Assembly: GCA_044358835.1 (NCBI GenBank)
Contig: JBIKNF010000010.1
Location: 1 to 64,000 of the forward strand
DNA: 64,000 nucleotides
Direction: 5' to 3'
Source of the DNA: JAJTHC01 sp044358835
Lineage (GTDB): Bacteria > Cyanobacteriota > Vampirovibrionia > Vampirovibrionales > JAJTHC01
The notes under the pieces were generated by a model that was not told the origin of the DNA, searched no databases, and saw only the letters and a list, made by a program, of their open reading frames with translations. This document shows positions 1 through 9,257 of this stretch, piece after piece. A program made the translations under genes and the position numbers. Every line of letters begins with the position of its first letter. Within the stretch, counting starts at the first letter, position 1.

Positions 1-185
1 AGGCTTCCGAGACATTTTGCGGACGGCAGGAACAACGATAGAGCGAGAGGGGTGGGATTCTTAAGGGAGGGGGGCGACCAAGACCCTCCCTCCCTTAAGC
101 CGCCTTTAGAGGTGTCAGAGACCTTTGGCGGAGCAAAGGTCTCTGACGACGACCAGCTATAAAAGGAACTAGAAAACCCAAAAAA
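1..185. repeat. Hairpin-bearing intergenic repeat, family B copy 1
   Basis: This non-coding stretch lies downstream of ileS and carries two strong hairpins. Arms 60-71 and 88-99 form a 12-bp purine/pyrimidine stem, and arms 114-127 and 134-147 form a perfect 14-bp stem with a 6-base loop. Read on the plus strand, the motifs CCGAG, ATTTTGCGGACG, a GTGGG block, a hairpin and then CCGCCTTT recur in the same order in the reverse complement of about 60740-60960. It is therefore a dispersed repeat, possibly cut by the window edge. The stems lie just past the ileS stop and may also end its transcript, but no clear T-run follows either one. Confidence 0.65.
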
Positions 186-3122
186 CTAAGCGACCACTGC
201 CGTATGACAGCGGGTGCAAAGATGCGGATGATCCACATACGCCCCGACGGTTTCCTTGTACTGCCAGCATCGTTGGCACTTGTCGCCCACCGCTCGCACA
301 ATGGTCACCTTGTACTCGCCATCGACGTCTTCTTCCGCCAAAACGGCATGACTGGTGTACAAATCACCCGCCCCTTGAGGGGGTAAAATCTCCACCCCTG
401 AAACCAAAAACAACAGTTCTAGCACTTCTGGGTTCAACTGCTTCAAAAAGTTCCACGACGCGGCCAAGGGTTGAATCAACACATTCGCTTCCAAAGAAGA
501 GCCGATCTCTTCTTGCGAACGAGCTTGCTCCAGTGCTGCATTGACGCTTTCACGCAACATTAACAAGGCTTCAAAGGCTTTTTCCTTGCTCGCATCCAAT
601 CGCCATTCGGCAGGCAATTCTGGCCAAGGGGCGAGTAAAATGGACTTCGGCACACCTTCCGTCAAGCCAAAATCAGGTTTTTGAGCCTCTGGCCAATGGC
701 TCCAAATATCTTCCGCCATATGGGGCATGACAGGAATAATGACACGGCTCAAGGTGCTTAAAATATGATACAAGACCGTTTGCACCGCCAAACGGCGGGG
801 GTCTTTTTCGTTGTTGCAATATAGCACATCTTTGACGACATCAAAGTAAAGCGACGACAATTCCACCACACAAAGATTTTGTAATAACTGATAAAAACGA
901 TGAAATTCATAGCGTTCAAAGGCGTGTTCCAACGCTTCGGTAACCAAGCTCAGACGGTGCAAGACATAGGTATCCAGCGAACTGAGTTGAGCATAAGGCA
1001 CGGTGTCTTTTTGTGGATCAAACCCATTTAAATTGCCTATTAAAAAGCGACACGTATTGCGAATTTTTCGGTAAATATCGCTCAATTGCTTGAGCGTGCC
1101 ACCGCCGATTTTAACATCGTTGGTGTAGTCCACCGAAGCCACCCACAAACGCAGGACATCCGCGCCGTATTCACGCATCACGGTATTGGGATCGATGACA
1201 TTGCCGAGCGATTTACTCATCTTACGACCGTTTTCATCCAGCACAAAGCCGTGCGTCAAAACCGCTTTATAAGGGGCTTTGTCTGAAAGCATGACGCTCG
1301 TCAACAAAGACGATTGAAACCAGCCCCGATGCTGATCGCTACCTTCTAAATACAAGTCCACAGGCAAATGACCGAGTTCATCGTGGCGAGCTTCAACAAC
1401 CGTGGTATGGCTCACGCCTGAATCAAACCACACATCCATGACATCTTCTTCTTTTTTGAAGGAGCCGTTGCCGCAATTCGTGCAAGTCAAGCGTCCTTTT
1501 AAGAAGTCATCGGCGTCATATTTTGCCCAAGCGTCGCTGGTTTCAGCACGAAAGACATCCGCTACCCACGCTGTCGTTTCTTTGGTGAGATGAGCGGTTC
1601 CGCATGTTTCGCAATAAAACGCAGGAATCGGCACCCCCCAGACGCGTTGGCGACTAATACACCATTCAGGGCGGTTCGCCACCATGGTCGTGATGCGAGA
1701 TTCGCCACGAGCAGGCACCCATTGGACGTTTTTAATTTCGCTCAACGCTGTCTCACGAAAGGCATCGACTTGAATGAACCACTGTTCAGTGGCCCTAAAA
1801 ATGACAGGGGCGTGGCTCCGCCAGCTATGGGGGAAACTATGCTTAAAGGTGCCGTTCCACACCAAGGCATTGGCGGATTTCAGTGTTTCCAGCAAAACCC
1901 AGTTGGCCTTTTCGTAAAACATGCCGACGACTTCCGTAGGCACGCCGTCTTCATCTTTAAACTTGCCTTGCCCGTCGACAGGGGAAATAATCGGTAACGG
2001 ATGCTCTTTGAGCTCGTTGCGGTTATAGGCTTTCACCGCAAAAAAGTCATCAGGCCCGTGACCCCCTGCGATATGCACCAAGCCTGTGCCTGTTTCAGTG
2101 GTGACAAAATCGGCTGAAATCACCACCGAATCTCGCTCAATAAAGGGATGCTTGGCCACAAGGCCTCTCAAAACAGCGCCTTTAAACGTCACCAAAGGGG
2201 TGAAGCCCTGTGCGTCTTCCACTCCGAACTTGGGGGCAAGCGCGCTCAGTAAGTCCACCGCCACCACCACTTTGCCGTGTTTGGGGGTTTTTACCACGGC
2301 GTATTCCACCTGTTCATGAACGGCAATGGCGACGTTGGCTGGTAGCGTCCAAGGGGTGGTCGTCCAAATCACAAGCGATGCTCCACTTAAGTGGGTGGCG
2401 AGTTCCGCAGGGACGGACGCATCGTAGCGTTTTTCAAGGCTGGGCAAGCCAAAGGCGACATAAATGCTATGACTTTCATGATCTTCGTACTCAATTTCAG
2501 CTTCCGCCATCGCCGATTCACTAATCGGGCACCAATGCACAGGCTTTAAGCCTTTGTACACATAGCCTTTTTCAACCATTTCGGCAAACAATTCAATTTG
2601 CGTGGCTTCAAAATGCCCGTCAATGGTGACATACGGGGCGTTCCAATTGCCCATAACGCCCAAGCGTTTGAAGTTTTCTTCTTGCCCTTTGAGGTTGCCG
2701 TAGGCAAAGGTACGGCATTTTTCACGCAATTCTAAGGCGGTAATGGATTTACGTCCGCCTTTGATTTTCTTTTCGACAGCCGCTTCAATGGGCAAGCCAT
2801 GACCGTCATACCCCGGCACATAAGGAGCGTAAAAGCCTTGAAGCGTTTTATAACGCACCACAATATCTTTAAGGATTTTATTTAAGGCTGTACCGATATG
2901 GATTTTGTCGCTAGACAAATACGGCGGGCCATCATGCAAAACGAATCGCTTTTGCTTGGATTTCGTGGCGAGATTGGTTTCATAAATATGGTGATCTTCC
3001 CAAAAGGCTTGGATTTCGGGTTCGCGAGTCGCTGCACCTGCTCGCATAGGAAAGCTGGTTTGAGGCAGGCGAAGGCTGTCTTTATAGTTGATTTCTTCAG
3101 TTTGAGGATTTTGACTTGTCAC
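186..3122 (-). CDS. ileS: Isoleucine--tRNA ligase
   Basis: This cytoplasmic class Ia synthetase charges tRNA-Ile with isoleucine and edits misactivated valine. At 978 residues it has the usual bacterial length. The ATP-binding signature appears as HIGT at residues 75-78, and KMSKS sits near residue 633 (RKMSKSLGN). The large insertion between them is the editing domain, with the TTPWTLPAN motif. The C-terminus carries the bacterial zinc finger with two Cys pairs (CQRC and CTRC). The ATG start is preceded by AAGGA at a workable distance. The gene stands alone, divergent from the M48 peptidase gene across 360 bp. I saw no T-box leader in that spacer. Confidence 0.97.
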   Translation of the reverse strand: MTSQNPQTEEINYKDSLRLPQTSFPMRAGAATREPEIQAFWEDHHIYETNLATKSKQKRFVLHDGPPYLSSDKIHIGTALNKILKDIVVRYKTLQGFYAPYVPGYDGHGLPIEAAVEKKIKGGRKSITALELREKCRTFAYGNLKGQEENFKRLGVMGNWNAPYVTIDGHFEATQIELFAEMVEKGYVYKGLKPVHWCPISESAMAEAEIEYEDHESHSIYVAFGLPSLEKRYDASVPAELATHLSGASLVIWTTTPWTLPANVAIAVHEQVEYAVVKTPKHGKVVVAVDLLSALAPKFGVEDAQGFTPLVTFKGAVLRGLVAKHPFIERDSVVISADFVTTETGTGLVHIAGGHGPDDFFAVKAYNRNELKEHPLPIISPVDGQGKFKDEDGVPTEVVGMFYEKANWVLLETLKSANALVWNGTFKHSFPHSWRSHAPVIFRATEQWFIQVDAFRETALSEIKNVQWVPARGESRITTMVANRPEWCISRQRVWGVPIPAFYCETCGTAHLTKETTAWVADVFRAETSDAWAKYDADDFLKGRLTCTNCGNGSFKKEEDVMDVWFDSGVSHTTVVEARHDELGHLPVDLYLEGSDQHRGWFQSSLLTSVMLSDKAPYKAVLTHGFVLDENGRKMSKSLGNVIDPNTVMREYGADVLRLWVASVDYTNDVKIGGGTLKQLSDIYRKIRNTCRFLIGNLNGFDPQKDTVPYAQLSSLDTYVLHRLSLVTEALEHAFERYEFHRFYQLLQNLCVVELSSLYFDVVKDVLYCNNEKDPRRLAVQTVLYHILSTLSRVIIPVMPHMAEDIWSHWPEAQKPDFGLTEGVPKSILLAPWPELPAEWRLDASKEKAFEALLMLRESVNAALEQARSQEEIGSSLEANVLIQPLAASWNFLKQLNPEVLELLFLVSGVEILPPQGAGDLYTSHAVLAEEDVDGEYKVTIVRAVGDKCQRCWQYKETVGAYVDHPHLCTRCHTAVVA

Positions 3123-3484
3123 AATAGAAGGTCCTTACCTAGTTTGAATGCTTGTGTATCCCTTCAATATCTCATAAAATGAACGTCAAGACAAGTGATA
3201 GAACGCTTCGAGAGTGCTGATTTATAACTAAATAGGTACTACTATGAGTTATTCATTAAGGAAGGAGTCACTCATTCCATTTCACATGAACTGCCCACAG
3301 TGACAAGGAAACTGTATTACGCGTCACAGTTTGGCGCGCAAAACAAGGAAAACGATTGCGTTTAGTTAAAAATTAGGCATTGGTGATTTAGCAGAGTTGT
3401 GTTTCGGGTGAAACTCTGCTAGAATTGCTGGTGTAATCAAGTGTTCTTTTTTAAGTTAAACGCCTCAAAATAAAAAGTGTCTGT
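3123..3484. other. Divergent intergenic region with one stem-loop
   Basis: This 362-bp spacer must hold the promoters of ileS (minus) and the M48 peptidase gene (plus), but I found no convincing -35/-10 pair on either strand. A 9-bp inverted repeat with arms 3390-3398 (AGCAGAGTT) and 3412-3420 lies 65 bases before the peptidase start. It has no T-run, so it looks more like an operator or leader hairpin than a terminator. Confidence 0.4.
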
Positions 3485-4222
3485 ATGAACCTTCATAAAA
3501 ATCTTCTTCTGTTTATGCTTAGTGTCGCCTTGCTGAATGCTGTTAGCATGCCTGTGCTATTTTCCGCCACTCAGAACAAGACGACTTCAAAAGCGCTTGT
3601 GCCTGTAACGGTAGCAACTCCTGTGGTGACTTTAACCCCTCAAGAAGACATGCACCGCTTGTTACATCGCTTAATTGATGAAAACAATCTAAACATTCCT
3701 GATTCTGTGGTGGAAGATTCTGATATTAAAGAAACCAGCGTCATCAACGCCTATACAGATGGCTCTAAAATCATCATCACTTCCGCTTTGTGGAACAAGC
3801 TTAAAAATGACGATGCTCGTGCCTTTGTATTGGGGCACGAGCTCGGTCATATCACCCACAATCACTTGGCCAAAGGTTTAGCGAAACGGGTGGGCTTAAA
3901 TGTAGTTGGAGCGGTTCTCTCTGCCGTCATCCAAAATCCATTAGGAAACTACGGTGCGCAATTAGGCACACAATTGCTGGGTTTAAAGTTTGATCGTAAA
4001 CAAGAATACCAGGCGGATGATTCAGGAATACAATTTCTTATTAACGCCAAGTATAATAAGAATGCCGCCATTGAAGTCTTCAAAGTGCTTCGGGCTTCAG
4101 GTTCGGGTCAAGAAGTGGAGTTTTTAGTCACGCATCCCTTACCCAATTCACGGATCAAGAAGCTGACTGAGCAATATGGGCTTGATCCGATGGGAAGCAC
4201 CGAAGCTTCTACTAAAAAGTAG
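3485..4222 (+). CDS. M48-family zinc metallopeptidase, exported
   Basis: This is a probable periplasmic or membrane-anchored zinc protease of the M48 family (BepA/LoiP/Oma1-like), a group involved in envelope protein quality control. Residues 1-28 form a hydrophobic signal sequence after MNLHKN. The HELGH zinc motif is at residues 118-122, and the third ligand is expected in EYQADDSG about 55 residues later. Between them the segment LWNKLKNDDARAF is typical of the family. There are no TPR repeats and no additional membrane spans, so at 245 residues it is the short, single-domain form rather than HtpX. The ribosome-binding site is weak. The substrate is unknown. Confidence 0.85.
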   Translation: MNLHKNLLLFMLSVALLNAVSMPVLFSATQNKTTSKALVPVTVATPVVTLTPQEDMHRLLHRLIDENNLNIPDSVVEDSDIKETSVINAYTDGSKIIITSALWNKLKNDDARAFVLGHELGHITHNHLAKGLAKRVGLNVVGAVLSAVIQNPLGNYGAQLGTQLLGLKFDRKQEYQADDSGIQFLINAKYNKNAAIEVFKVLRASGSGQEVEFLVTHPLPNSRIKKLTEQYGLDPMGSTEASTKK

Positions 4223-4239
4223 TCAATCTTGTCTTAAAC

Positions 4240-4566
4240 TTAGCTTAAGTACTTAAATTGTTCTACACCTTTGTCAAGAAGTGATTTGAGCGAGTCTCTT
4301 TCTTTTTCAAGGGCTTTGTATTGTTGTTCAATACGTTGCTTTTGCAAACTTAAAGATTTTTCAATCATTTGAATGCCATTTAAACGAGTCATGATGGACT
4401 GATAAGTCGGTGATTCTGGCTCTAAGTCTGCCGACAAGGTAAATAAGGCCCCCGTCGTGTTGCTCATTTGCATGAGCGATTGTGTAATAAGTTGGATCTG
4501 CCATTCCAAATCAGAAGTTCTGGCGATGGCGGCCATGTAACGTGCTTGTACTGTTGCGACTAACAT
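4240..4566 (-). CDS. Small coiled-coil protein, family C member 1
   Basis: This 108-residue protein has no signal peptide or membrane segment and is rich in Gln, Leu, Lys and Glu. The last 50 residues should form a coiled coil. It resembles the products at 24716-25051 and 25370-25696. All three share an N-terminal ARxxxL-type segment, an L/FQ-rich helix, a middle D-x-(D/E)P-x-(S/N)P hinge and a C-terminal helix ending in (G)VxxFxY. The gene is convergent with the M48 peptidase gene, 17 bp away. I do not recognise a named family. I associate similar short proteins with Melainabacteria, but that is from memory and the function is unknown. Confidence 0.7.
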   Translation of the reverse strand: MLVATVQARYMAAIARTSDLEWQIQLITQSLMQMSNTTGALFTLSADLEPESPTYQSIMTRLNGIQMIEKSLSLQKQRIEQQYKALEKERDSLKSLLDKGVEQFKYLS

Positions 4567-4814
4567 TTTCTCTATTGTCCCTTATGTATTTATGCCAAAA
4601 AATTGTATGAAGTCTTTAAAGGTGAGGGGTAAATTCGATTTTTTACCGTTCTTACCGTTCTGTATTGGGTTAGATTGCTTTGAAGTGGTGCAATCTCTTT
4701 ACTGTCTCGCTTTAATAAACAATGCCCAATCCTTAAAATTGCCTAAATTTTTTTGTTTTGTTACAAGTTGTTACAGTGTAAAAAATGCCTGCACCGCTTT
4801 AGTCAGGGCAAGGC

Positions 4815-4857
4815 AATACCAATCAAACGACTAAATAGCATATTTAAACGTCTTTAA
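4815..4857. repeat. Short fragment of repeat family A
   Basis: ATACCAATCAAACGACTAAA here matches the terminal sequence of the 148-bp repeat at 21654-21801, and a second TTTAAACG-type end follows almost at once. It looks like a copy with its centre deleted, lying between family-C gene 1 and the alcohol dehydrogenase gene. Confidence 0.5.
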
Positions 4858-4870
4858 ACCAAAAGCCTGT

Positions 4871-5938
4871 TCATAAATCCGTGGGGAATTGAAAAAATAC
4901 TTTAATCGCTTCCGCATTGCTATAAATGCGTAAGCCTTCATTAAACTGTTCAATGGGCATGGGGTGAGTGATGAGGGGATTGACCACCACTTCCCGCAAA
5001 AATAAGGCTTGACTCGCATGGTGTAAATCTTCTAAGGCGGGGGAATAACTGGTGATTAAGTTGATTTCTCTGTAGTACAAGTCTTTGGGATCTAAAATAT
5101 CACCTTCTGGATTTCCCGCCAAAAGCGTTAGACTTCCCCCAGCACGCACAAGAGACAAGGCTAAAGCCAGCGTATGACGGTTGACCACACTTAAAAATAC
5201 GGCATCCACCGCTTGGGTGGGGAGCGTTTTAAGCCAGTTTTGCCATTCATTTTCTTGTTCAGTGGGATGCACCGCCACATCCACCCAGTCCATCGTCCGC
5301 GCCAAGCCCAAGCGTTGAGGGTTTAGATCTAAGCCAAGCACCTTCTGCCCCTGCTGGTGGAGTGCTTGTGCGCTTAATAAGCCTATAAACCCTAAGCCAA
5401 TAACAGCCACACTCCCCTGATGCGACGCCAAAGGCGTGCGACGAATGGCGCGTAACACGCAGGCCAATGGCTCCATGCACGCTGCTTCACGATCCGAAAT
5501 GTGAGACGGGATTTTAAAAGTCGTCTGTGCCAAATGCTTTGCAGAAGCCGAAAAATAGGGGGCAAAGCCCCCTGGCAAAAGATTGCTGGCTTTAAACTCG
5601 GCACACATACTAGGCGAAGCATTCACGCAATAATGACAAACCCCACACGGCACATGGTGAGCAAGGACTACACGATCCCCCACGACAAAATCGCCTTTGT
5701 ACTGGGCATCTAGCTGGTGAATACGTGCCACCACTTCATGCCCAAGGACGCTTGAGACAGGCACTTTATGCTGTTGTATTTTTTCGGCATCCGTACCGCA
5801 AAGGCCACAGCCCAGTGTTTTGAGAATCGCACCACCTTGAAGCATCGGGGGCATCGGGATCCATTGCGCTTCGGTGGCTTCAGGCGTGTAAGTCACCACG
5901 GGTGCACGTTGACGTGTGGGGGAGTCGTATTCAGGCAT
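4871..5938 (-). CDS. Zinc-dependent alcohol dehydrogenase (MDR family)
   Basis: This medium-chain NAD(P)-dependent dehydrogenase has about 355 residues. The catalytic zinc site is seen as CGLCGTD with GHEVVARI downstream, and the structural zinc cysteines as CGVCHYC plus the later Cys. The Rossmann fold signature is VIGLGFIGLLSAQ. The overall pattern is closest to sorbitol/threonine dehydrogenase-like members, but the substrate cannot be read from the sequence. The frame is open to an ATG at 6004, but only the ATG at 5938 has a good ribosome-binding site (AAGGGA), so I start there. The gene is divergent from the RgpF-like gene at 6075. Confidence 0.88.
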   Translation of the reverse strand: MPEYDSPTRQRAPVVTYTPEATEAQWIPMPPMLQGGAILKTLGCGLCGTDAEKIQQHKVPVSSVLGHEVVARIHQLDAQYKGDFVVGDRVVLAHHVPCGVCHYCVNASPSMCAEFKASNLLPGGFAPYFSASAKHLAQTTFKIPSHISDREAACMEPLACVLRAIRRTPLASHQGSVAVIGLGFIGLLSAQALHQQGQKVLGLDLNPQRLGLARTMDWVDVAVHPTEQENEWQNWLKTLPTQAVDAVFLSVVNRHTLALALSLVRAGGSLTLLAGNPEGDILDPKDLYYREINLITSYSPALEDLHHASQALFLREVVVNPLITHPMPIEQFNEGLRIYSNAEAIKVFFQFPTDL

Positions 5939-6074
5939 GGGGTTTCCCTTATGGCTTATGAAAGCGATTTTAGCATAAAGTGGTTCAACTTGTGAAGGCG
6001 TCATGTTTCTGGTAATTTTTAAAATAACGAAAAATCCACGCCCAGTGTGAACAACAGAAAGAGTCCAGCGCCTA

Positions 6075-7061
6075 ATGAAAAAACGCCTTTGTTTATTTGC
6101 AGGGTTTGATAAAACAGCCCAAATCCAAGAATACGTTCGTTTTTACGTGCAAAGTTTGTCTGAATTTTGCGATGTGTATTATTATGCAGATTGTCCTATA
6201 GCGGAAGAAGAACTAGGCAAGTTGTCACCCTATGTGAAACAGGCCTTTGCTTCACGACATGCCAAGTACGATTTTGGTTCATGGCAAGCTTTAATCCAAC
6301 ACCTCGGGTGGGATGTGATTCAACAATACGATGAGCTTATTTTAGCCAATGACAGTTGCTACGGCCCCTTGTATGAGTGGGCGCCTGTTTTTGAAAAAAT
6401 GGATGAAACTCCTTGCGATTTTTGGGGGTTGACCTCTGGCAAAGAGATCAACTGGCATTTACAAAGTTATTTTTTAGTGTTTAAGCAGCAAGTATTGCAA
6501 AACAACGCCTTTCAACATTTTTGGCAGTCCATACAAAAGCAACCCAACGTTTCTAAGGTTATTAAGGCCTATGAATTAACTTTGGCGCCCTTATTGCTGA
6601 AAGAAAATTTTAAAGCGGGGGCTTATATTGCCCATGAACAAAAAACGACTAAAATTAAAAACATGACAAGGCTACCTTTTTCTTTGATAAAAGAATTTCA
6701 AATGCCTCTTCTGAAAGTAAAAACCTTTACGGAACCTGAACATCATTTAGCCGAAATGTGCGACGATTGGCAGGCTTTTTTAGCGCGATATACGGACTAC
6801 CCTGCTCAATTAATTCATCAACATCTCCAAAATTTGAACATAGATTGTGAAAAAATCAATCAAGAAGCCTTGCTGAGTTGTTGTAAAAAACATCTTTTTG
6901 TTCAGTGGGGCTGGTTGTTACTCGTCAAAATAACTAAGCAGGAAAAACTATTGGTAAAAGTGTGTAAAATTCCGGTTTTAAGTGTACGCCTTTCTAAAGC
7001 CTTTATTCTTAAATGTTGTTCTTTGTTGGGCATCACTCAAGAACGTTTAAATGTCGTATAA
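6075..7061 (+). CDS. Rhamnan synthesis F (RgpF)-like protein
   Basis: This 328-residue soluble protein resembles the rhamnan synthesis protein F family, which acts in cell-surface polysaccharide assembly, often as a glycosyltransferase. The family signatures are an N-terminal CLFAGFDKTAQIQEYVRFYV block, a YYYADCP segment, and the conserved YDELILANDSCYGPL followed by WGLTSGKEINWHLQSYF near residue 130. The C-terminal third is Lys/Leu-rich without clear homology. The gene is alone on its strand, and its neighbours give no polysaccharide operon. The sugar and acceptor are unknown. Confidence 0.8.
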   Translation: MKKRLCLFAGFDKTAQIQEYVRFYVQSLSEFCDVYYYADCPIAEEELGKLSPYVKQAFASRHAKYDFGSWQALIQHLGWDVIQQYDELILANDSCYGPLYEWAPVFEKMDETPCDFWGLTSGKEINWHLQSYFLVFKQQVLQNNAFQHFWQSIQKQPNVSKVIKAYELTLAPLLLKENFKAGAYIAHEQKTTKIKNMTRLPFSLIKEFQMPLLKVKTFTEPEHHLAEMCDDWQAFLARYTDYPAQLIHQHLQNLNIDCEKINQEALLSCCKKHLFVQWGWLLLVKITKQEKLLVKVCKIPVLSVRLSKAFILKCCSLLGITQERLNVV

Positions 7062-7225
7062 AATACACACCTAACCTAGAACGTGCCTACTTTTAGGGGG
7101 CCTCCTTTCACAAATAATTTTCTAAACTCCTCAAATCCCTCACAAAGGCAGATGCCCTTTAGCAAGCCATTGTTCCGCTGCATTATGCGAAGGTGGCCTG
7201 CGAAATGGATGAAATTATGAAACCG

Positions 7226-7267
7226 TAGGGCGTCTTCGAAGACCGTTTCATCTATTGAACACTATAC
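7226..7267. repeat. End fragment of repeat family A
   Basis: The stretch reading AGACCGTTTCATCTATTGAA and then CACTATA matches the right end of the 150-bp repeat at 62461-62610. It lies immediately upstream of the ORF at 7271. Confidence 0.5.
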
Positions 7268-7270
7268 CTG

Positions 7271-8128
7271 TTGTTAGATCCACTTGAAGTACGTTCCGCC
7301 TTTATTGAGTGTTTTAAAGCCCATGACATTAGGAGCATGTTTCACTATATTGCGTTGCCTAATTTGCCAGCAGGCCTAAAATGTGACTTGCCCTTAGATG
7401 CTTTAAATGCTATTATTTACCATGGTTTTAGAAGCGGTGTTTTAGTGCCTAACCCCAGTTCAATGAAAGCGTTTTGTGTGATTAGTTTCATTTCTTTTAC
7501 AAACACTGGGAGCTCTCAAAGGGCTTTGAATGCTTCTAAACCTGCCCCCCCCCCCCCGCCAACTGCATCGATCATTTGGGGTAAGCCAACCGTTACAGCT
7601 TTTTTATATAAGGTGGAAATGAATAAGGCCTGCCATCAAACCAGCCTATTTTATAGTATTCTAAAACAAATTGATGATCAAAAAACAGCACTTTACATTG
7701 ACGGTTTTGAAAGTCAAACGTCTGTTCCCTATTCAAGACTATTCGGACCAGTTCTTAAATCATTAAATGTCTCCGCAGACGACTTCCAAGCTTTTGCACA
7801 GTATTATATCTCTCTAAAAGAAGAATCACTTAAAGATGGTGCGCTTCGGCAAGAACTCGTTAGGCAATATCTTAAAATCTCTGGGCGCCTACAACGCCGA
7901 ATCGGTGATGAACGATATAGCACTTTAAAAAATCATGCGGGTATTTTAAAACGTGTTGTTTTAAATTTAATGAATGTCCAAATGCGGACGAGAGTGATTG
8001 CTTTTACCCCTCAACTTTTAGATCTTCTGTTAGAAGGCGTAGATCTCACCCTTTTAAAAAAACAAGTCCAGTTAATAGATGCAATGAAACAAAGAGTTGC
8101 CTCTATCGTAGATGCTATGCGGGCTTAA
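7271..8128 (+). CDS. Unknown protein with 13-C homopolymer tract
   Basis: I do not recognise this 285-residue product. The first codon of the open frame is a TTG with poor context; an ATG at 7337 (residue 23) is an alternative. A run of 13 C at 7545-7557 encodes a Pro stretch near residue 95. The sequence before the run (residues 1-92) and after it (100-285) reads plausibly as protein. The C-terminal half is helical, with many Leu, Lys and Arg and no membrane segment. A one-base change in the run would end translation after about 20 codons in one frame or at TAA about nine codons later in the other. The 3' end overlaps convergent mutY by 14 bp. It could be a phase-variable gene or a decaying one. 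Confidence 0.55.
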   Translation: MLDPLEVRSAFIECFKAHDIRSMFHYIALPNLPAGLKCDLPLDALNAIIYHGFRSGVLVPNPSSMKAFCVISFISFTNTGSSQRALNASKPAPPPPPTASIIWGKPTVTAFLYKVEMNKACHQTSLFYSILKQIDDQKTALYIDGFESQTSVPYSRLFGPVLKSLNVSADDFQAFAQYYISLKEESLKDGALRQELVRQYLKISGRLQRRIGDERYSTLKNHAGILKRVVLNLMNVQMRTRVIAFTPQLLDLLLEGVDLTLLKKQVQLIDAMKQRVASIVDAMRA

Positions 8129-9257
8129 ACCCCGTTTCAATATACTTTAAAATGGCGTGATTGGCTTTGGGAAACGGCAGGGCCTTCATCTCTTCTAAAG
8201 TCGCCCACTGAAAGGCTTGAGCCGCCTTGAGTTCTAGTTGCGCCATGGGGCTTTTTAGTGTGCAGTGGTACACATGAAGCGTCACTTTTAAATGCGTGTA
8301 GGCATGATCAATGCTCAAGGCATGGCGCCCGACCGCCACATCGACATTCAATTCTTCCCTCAGTTCTCGACGCACGGTGTCTTCCAACGATTCTTGCCCT
8401 TCTCGTTTTCCTCCGGGGAACTCCCACAAACTAGCCAGCAAGCCTGTTTTAGGGCGTTTTTGAATAAAATATAAGCCGTCGACATTTTGAATTAACGCCA
8501 CGCCAATGTGTTTATGGGGAACGGTTTTGGCGGGGGTTTTAATGGGTAAGGTTTCGACTCGCCCCGCTTTAAAGGCTTGGCATAGTTCGTGCACTGGGCA
8601 TAGCAAGCATTTGGTGAGTTTTGGGGTACATACGGTGGCTCCCAATTCCATAATGGCTTGATTGAAAACATAGGGATTTTCGCTTGTTTCAAGCAATTCG
8701 CTAATCCAAGCCCAGTGTTTTTTTTCGGTGGCGGGGAGGTTGATGGGGGCGTCGTCGTTTAAAAGGCGCGCTAAAATACGCTTGACGTTGCCGTCTAACA
8801 ATGCCACGCGCTGGCCGTAAGCAAAACTTAGAATGGCGCCTGCGGTGTAGCGCCCCACGCCTTCTAGGCTTAAAATCCCTTCTTGCGTATCAGGCACCAC
8901 CCCACCAAAGTCCCGCACGACTCTTTGAGCCGCTTGGTGGAGATGTTTGGCACGAGAATAATAGCCCAAGCCTTCCCATGCTTTTAGCACCTCTTCTAAA
9001 GAAGCCTTTGCCAAGTCTTCAACCGTGGCAAAACGTTTTAGGAAGCGTTCGTAATAAGGCATCACGGTGGCTACTTGGGTTTGTTGTAGCATGATTTCAG
9101 AAACCCAAATAGCGTAAGGATCTTGCGTTCTTCGCCACGGTAAATCTCGGGCGTGTTGCACATACCAAGCTTCTAACGCTGGAGCAAAACGGGTTTTGAG
9201 TCCTGCTAAAACAGAGGGTGCTTCCGCATATTCACTGGTGGAAGGGGACACAGGCAT
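8115..9257 (-). CDS. mutY: A/G-specific adenine glycosylase MutY
   Basis: MutY removes adenine mispaired with 8-oxoguanine during base-excision repair. In its 380 residues the helix-hairpin-helix/GPD fold is visible as SEIMLQQTQVATVMPYY and LEGVGRYTAGAI, with the catalytic Asp in LLDGNVKR. The iron-sulfur loop is CTPKLTKCLLCPVHELC. The C-terminal domain is Nudix-like, with a nearly canonical Nudix box (GGKREGQESLEDTVRRELRE), and is thought to read the 8-oxoG strand. The start overlaps the ndh stop in a TAATG arrangement, so mutY is probably translationally coupled to ndh. Confidence 0.96.
   Translation of the reverse strand: MPVSPSTSEYAEAPSVLAGLKTRFAPALEAWYVQHARDLPWRRTQDPYAIWVSEIMLQQTQVATVMPYYERFLKRFATVEDLAKASLEEVLKAWEGLGYYSRAKHLHQAAQRVVRDFGGVVPDTQEGILSLEGVGRYTAGAILSFAYGQRVALLDGNVKRILARLLNDDAPINLPATEKKHWAWISELLETSENPYVFNQAIMELGATVCTPKLTKCLLCPVHELCQAFKAGRVETLPIKTPAKTVPHKHIGVALIQNVDGLYFIQKRPKTGLLASLWEFPGGKREGQESLEDTVRRELREELNVDVAVGRHALSIDHAYTHLKVTLHVYHCTLKSPMAQLELKAAQAFQWATLEEMKALPFPKANHAILKYIETGFKPA

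Noticed and set aside
3123..3484. T-box riboswitch before ileS
   Set aside because: No T-box sequence, specifier loop or terminator pair was found on the minus strand.
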